A DNA stretch of 6,148 bases from Methylomonas sp. (GTDB lineage Bacteria; Pseudomonadota; Gammaproteobacteria; Methylococcales; Methylomonadaceae): NCBI GenBank assembly GCA_026988195.1, contig JALSLS010000473.1, positions 1 through 6,148 of the forward strand, written 5' to 3'. A program made the translations under genes and the position numbers. Position 1 is the stretch's first letter, and each line of letters opens with the position of its first letter. Positions 6,064-6,148 of the stretch are shown piece after piece. Below the pieces are notes generated by a model, which saw only the letters and a program-made list of their open reading frames with translations, was not told the DNA's origin and searched no databases.

Positions 6064-6148
6064 ATGAGAAACGTTATTTCGCCGCAAATTCAATTCGGAC
6101 AAATTGATATTCCAAACATTGATATTGATGTAACATCACGTGATGATA
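6064..6148 (+). CDS. N-terminal fragment of a probable ISNCY-type transposase, cut by window edge
   Basis: The frame is open from 6043, after a TAA at 6040-6042, to the window end. The first ATG is at 6064 and gives 28 complete codons beginning MRNVISPQIQFGQID and ending in SRDD. From memory this start (MRN/MRK, then SPQ, then an acidic stretch, then SRDD) resembles ISNCY-type transposases common in gammaproteobacterial genomes. The catalytic part is outside the window, so this rests on N-terminal similarity only. No clear Shine-Dalgarno or promoter is seen; TTGACA at 6050-6055 is too close to the ATG to serve as a -35. The left end of the element should lie between the thrC terminator and 6064 but cannot be fixed without the right end. 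Whether the gene is intact is unknown. Confidence 0.5.
   Translation, partial: MRNVISPQIQFGQIDIPNIDIDVTSRDD

Overview
The window is a chromosomal stretch from a low-GC, Gram-negative bacterium, most probably a gammaproteobacterium. Two things suggest this. The order lpxK - ycaR - kdsB is the arrangement seen in enterobacteria and relatives, and all six main proteins read like gammaproteobacterial homologues. The species cannot be fixed from the sequence. An AT-rich methanotroph or sulfur-oxidiser relative would fit, but that is a guess.

Region 1 (1-1566) is an overlapping lipopolysaccharide operon: the 3' two thirds of lpxK (lipid A 4'-kinase), ycaR (Trm112-like small protein, GTG start, 8-nt overlap) and kdsB (CMP-KDO synthetase, ATGA overlap). 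LpxK and KdsB act on the two halves of KDO2-lipid A: the lipid A anchor and the activated KDO sugar.

Region 2 (1567-5589) is an amino acid block. An AlaC-type aminotransferase lies behind a perfect TATAAT box. A 256-bp spacer follows, holding a long inverted repeat and a GTAG-headed hairpin. Then come hom (homoserine dehydrogenase with ACT domain, TTG start) and thrC (threonine synthase), 4 nt apart, closed by a strong intrinsic terminator. Hom makes homoserine and ThrC makes threonine from phosphohomoserine. The homoserine kinase that links them is not here.

Region 3 (5590-6063) has no convincing gene. It carries short palindromes, a REP-like GTAG hairpin with a (GC)5 core, a 31-bp imperfect direct repeat pair 363 bp apart, and a 90-bp segment with 15-bp terminal inverted repeats. 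At 6064 an ORF begins that resembles the N-terminus of an ISNCY-type transposase and runs off the window.

The coding part is ordinary housekeeping. No undescribed system is supported; the second-look items are repeat-like elements in the two larger non-coding gaps.
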